This document shows, in pieces, positions 62,614 through 64,000 of a stretch of DNA of 64,000 nt. How positions within the stretch are numbered: position 1 is the first letter of the stretch; every line of letters starts with the position of its first letter. Source of the stretch: Paragonimus westermani (Eukaryota > Platyhelminthes > Trematoda > Plagiorchiida > Troglotrematidae). Under the pieces are notes generated by a model. The model was given only the letters and a program-made list of their open reading frames with translations, searched no databases and had not been told where the DNA came from. The translations under genes were made by a program, and so were the position numbers. The stretch lies in assembly GCA_008508345.1 (NCBI GenBank), contig QNGE01003509.1, forward strand, positions 1 through 64,000, in the 5' to 3' direction.

Positions 62614-64000
62614 CACTGTACATCTTGCACGAAGACGTTGAGCAACGCGTTCAAAACATGATTGGATCGCAGCACCACGGTAATAGTAAACAAATTAACA
62701 AGGTGAATCATTAGGCCACCTCAACAGTTTCGATCGACGGATCGTTTCCGGGAAATGAATTGCAGTCTTGTGCCAAACAGGTTGCAGATGAACTATAGTC
62801 ACCTAATAAGGTGTTCATATCCGAAACAGCTCCTCCGAGCAGTCAACAGGTCCAAAAACGATGTGGGGGGGGAGCCGAGCTCCAAAAAATGTGATGCACG
62901 TACCACTCAAGCAGAGTACAATGACTGACAACGGGCTATTCGCACAACTATAAAATTGACGCGATAAAACAGAAACATCTAGGTCAAGGTGCAATTAACG
63001 ATCAGAAGGAGGGTAGATTGAATGTACGAGGATAAACACTTGGGGGGGGATAGGGATGGGTAGAATTTTCACGTTTGTACTTCAAAAATCGATAGAAAAA
63101 CACTTCAAGGTTTTATTTTCCGGTCTATCTGTGTTGACCGTCAGCGTGATCATGACGCTGTTTCTGGAAAAGAAATAAAAGACGATCCACAGATTCAGCG
63201 AATGATCTACAGTGGAAGCAGTTTGAAGATTCTGGTGCCCTGGTAGCACAGAAGGTCACTAAAGTTTCATGGAATCTTGCGGGTGATAGAACTCCAGCAA
63301 AAGTGGATGTTAACGTACAGCCTATGTCCCCCAACACTGTAATTGCCGGACTTCCAATGTCTGTTCAGCCGCGATAGGACTGCTAACTCGCAGAACTACT
63401 GCATGTCAAACTCCTCATTTTATGTTCGGAACGCATACACGGGCTAGAGTGACATCAGCGCAACTACGAAGAGTGCGTGCAGCTTGATGTGAGATAAAAA
63501 CGAGCTACAGAGCAAAAGCAATACAGACGAATAGGTCAAACCTGTACACCTGACACACATGCCCGCGTACGAAAGAGGCAAACGTTAGAAGGATCACATC
63601 CTTCACCAATTCCGTATAATGGTGTAATCGTGATCACCCGGGACCACTATCGGTTACCAGATGGAACAAAGTTCAATGCAGTGTGTTCGTGTACATTAGT
63701 CTCTGAAAGAAACCCAAAGCAGTGACCGCCGAAGTGTACTACGTGTAATCCAGACGATCGCCCACGTAGCACCAAGCGGACCAGAAAGGTTTCGTCAGCA
63801 GTCCAACGTCACACTCCAGTCAGACAAGGAAGGCGAGGGGACGTGCTCCCCGATCCGCAGGAGGCGTTGTGCCCTGGATAGGCGTGTGCGTGTGCTTGTG
63901 CGTTGCTTGTGCGTATGTACGTGCGTTTGTGTTCGCTCGCACGTGCGTGTGCGCTCCCACGAGCATGCCTGTAAATCTGTCACGCTATCCTGCCTCACAC
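62614..64000. other. Unannotated right end with GT-rich DNA
   Basis: G-runs occur near 62865 and 63042, and alternating purine-pyrimidine GTGCGT/GTGTGC tracts occupy 63880-63950. A frame at 63125-63337 is not supported. Confidence 0.5.

Overview
This 64 kb window looks like flatworm nuclear DNA, most likely from a trematode. The reasons are short coding exons scattered over several kilobases with GT-AG junctions, many decayed Ty3/gypsy, LINE and Penelope-like fragments, and a dispersed tRNA-derived SINE family. There are no operons, rRNAs, CRISPR arrays or bacterial-style genes. The assignment to trematodes is an inference from the transposon mix, not from a diagnostic gene. One undetermined base lies at 20185.

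Region 1 (1651-35865, + strand) is one spliced gene read from an internal exon to its stop codon. Ten exons join with no phase conflict (intron phases 0,0,2,1,0,0,2,0,2) and encode the C-terminal 453 residues of a coiled-coil protein. It has Lys/Glu/Arg-rich helices followed by Trp-centred helical repeats and an Arg-rich tail. The pattern best fits a CCDC191/KIAA1407-like or SFI1-like centrosomal/ciliary protein. The 5' exons lie outside the window. One intron appears to use a GC donor. Its introns hold SINE copies (4.5, 6.6 and 10.6 kb), a decayed LINE reverse transcriptase (12.5-13.5 kb), a perfect 39-bp inverted repeat abutting the N (20.1 kb) and a Penelope-like endonuclease remnant (23.1 kb).

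Region 2 (about 36-46 kb) has few features: a possible first coding exon of a second gene at 36786, a GC-rich gag fragment at 38.66-39.03 kb, a repeat shared with 61.7 kb, a microsatellite, and weak retroelement and SINE remnants.

Region 3 (46.9-50.2 kb) is a decayed Ty3/gypsy retrotransposon (gag, protease, reverse transcriptase) interrupted by two later insertions. The first is a tRNA-like element made of two inverted 91-bp arms and flanked by a 13-bp direct repeat. The second is a 656-bp Penelope-like insertion made of two nearly perfect 278-bp inverted arms. The shared mirror-image layout is the most unusual structure in the window.

Region 4 (50.2-64 kb) contains three SINE copies, several open stretches behind good splice acceptors that may be exons of one or more unrecognised genes (55149, 58795, 60745, 61445, 62489), and GT-rich DNA at the right end.
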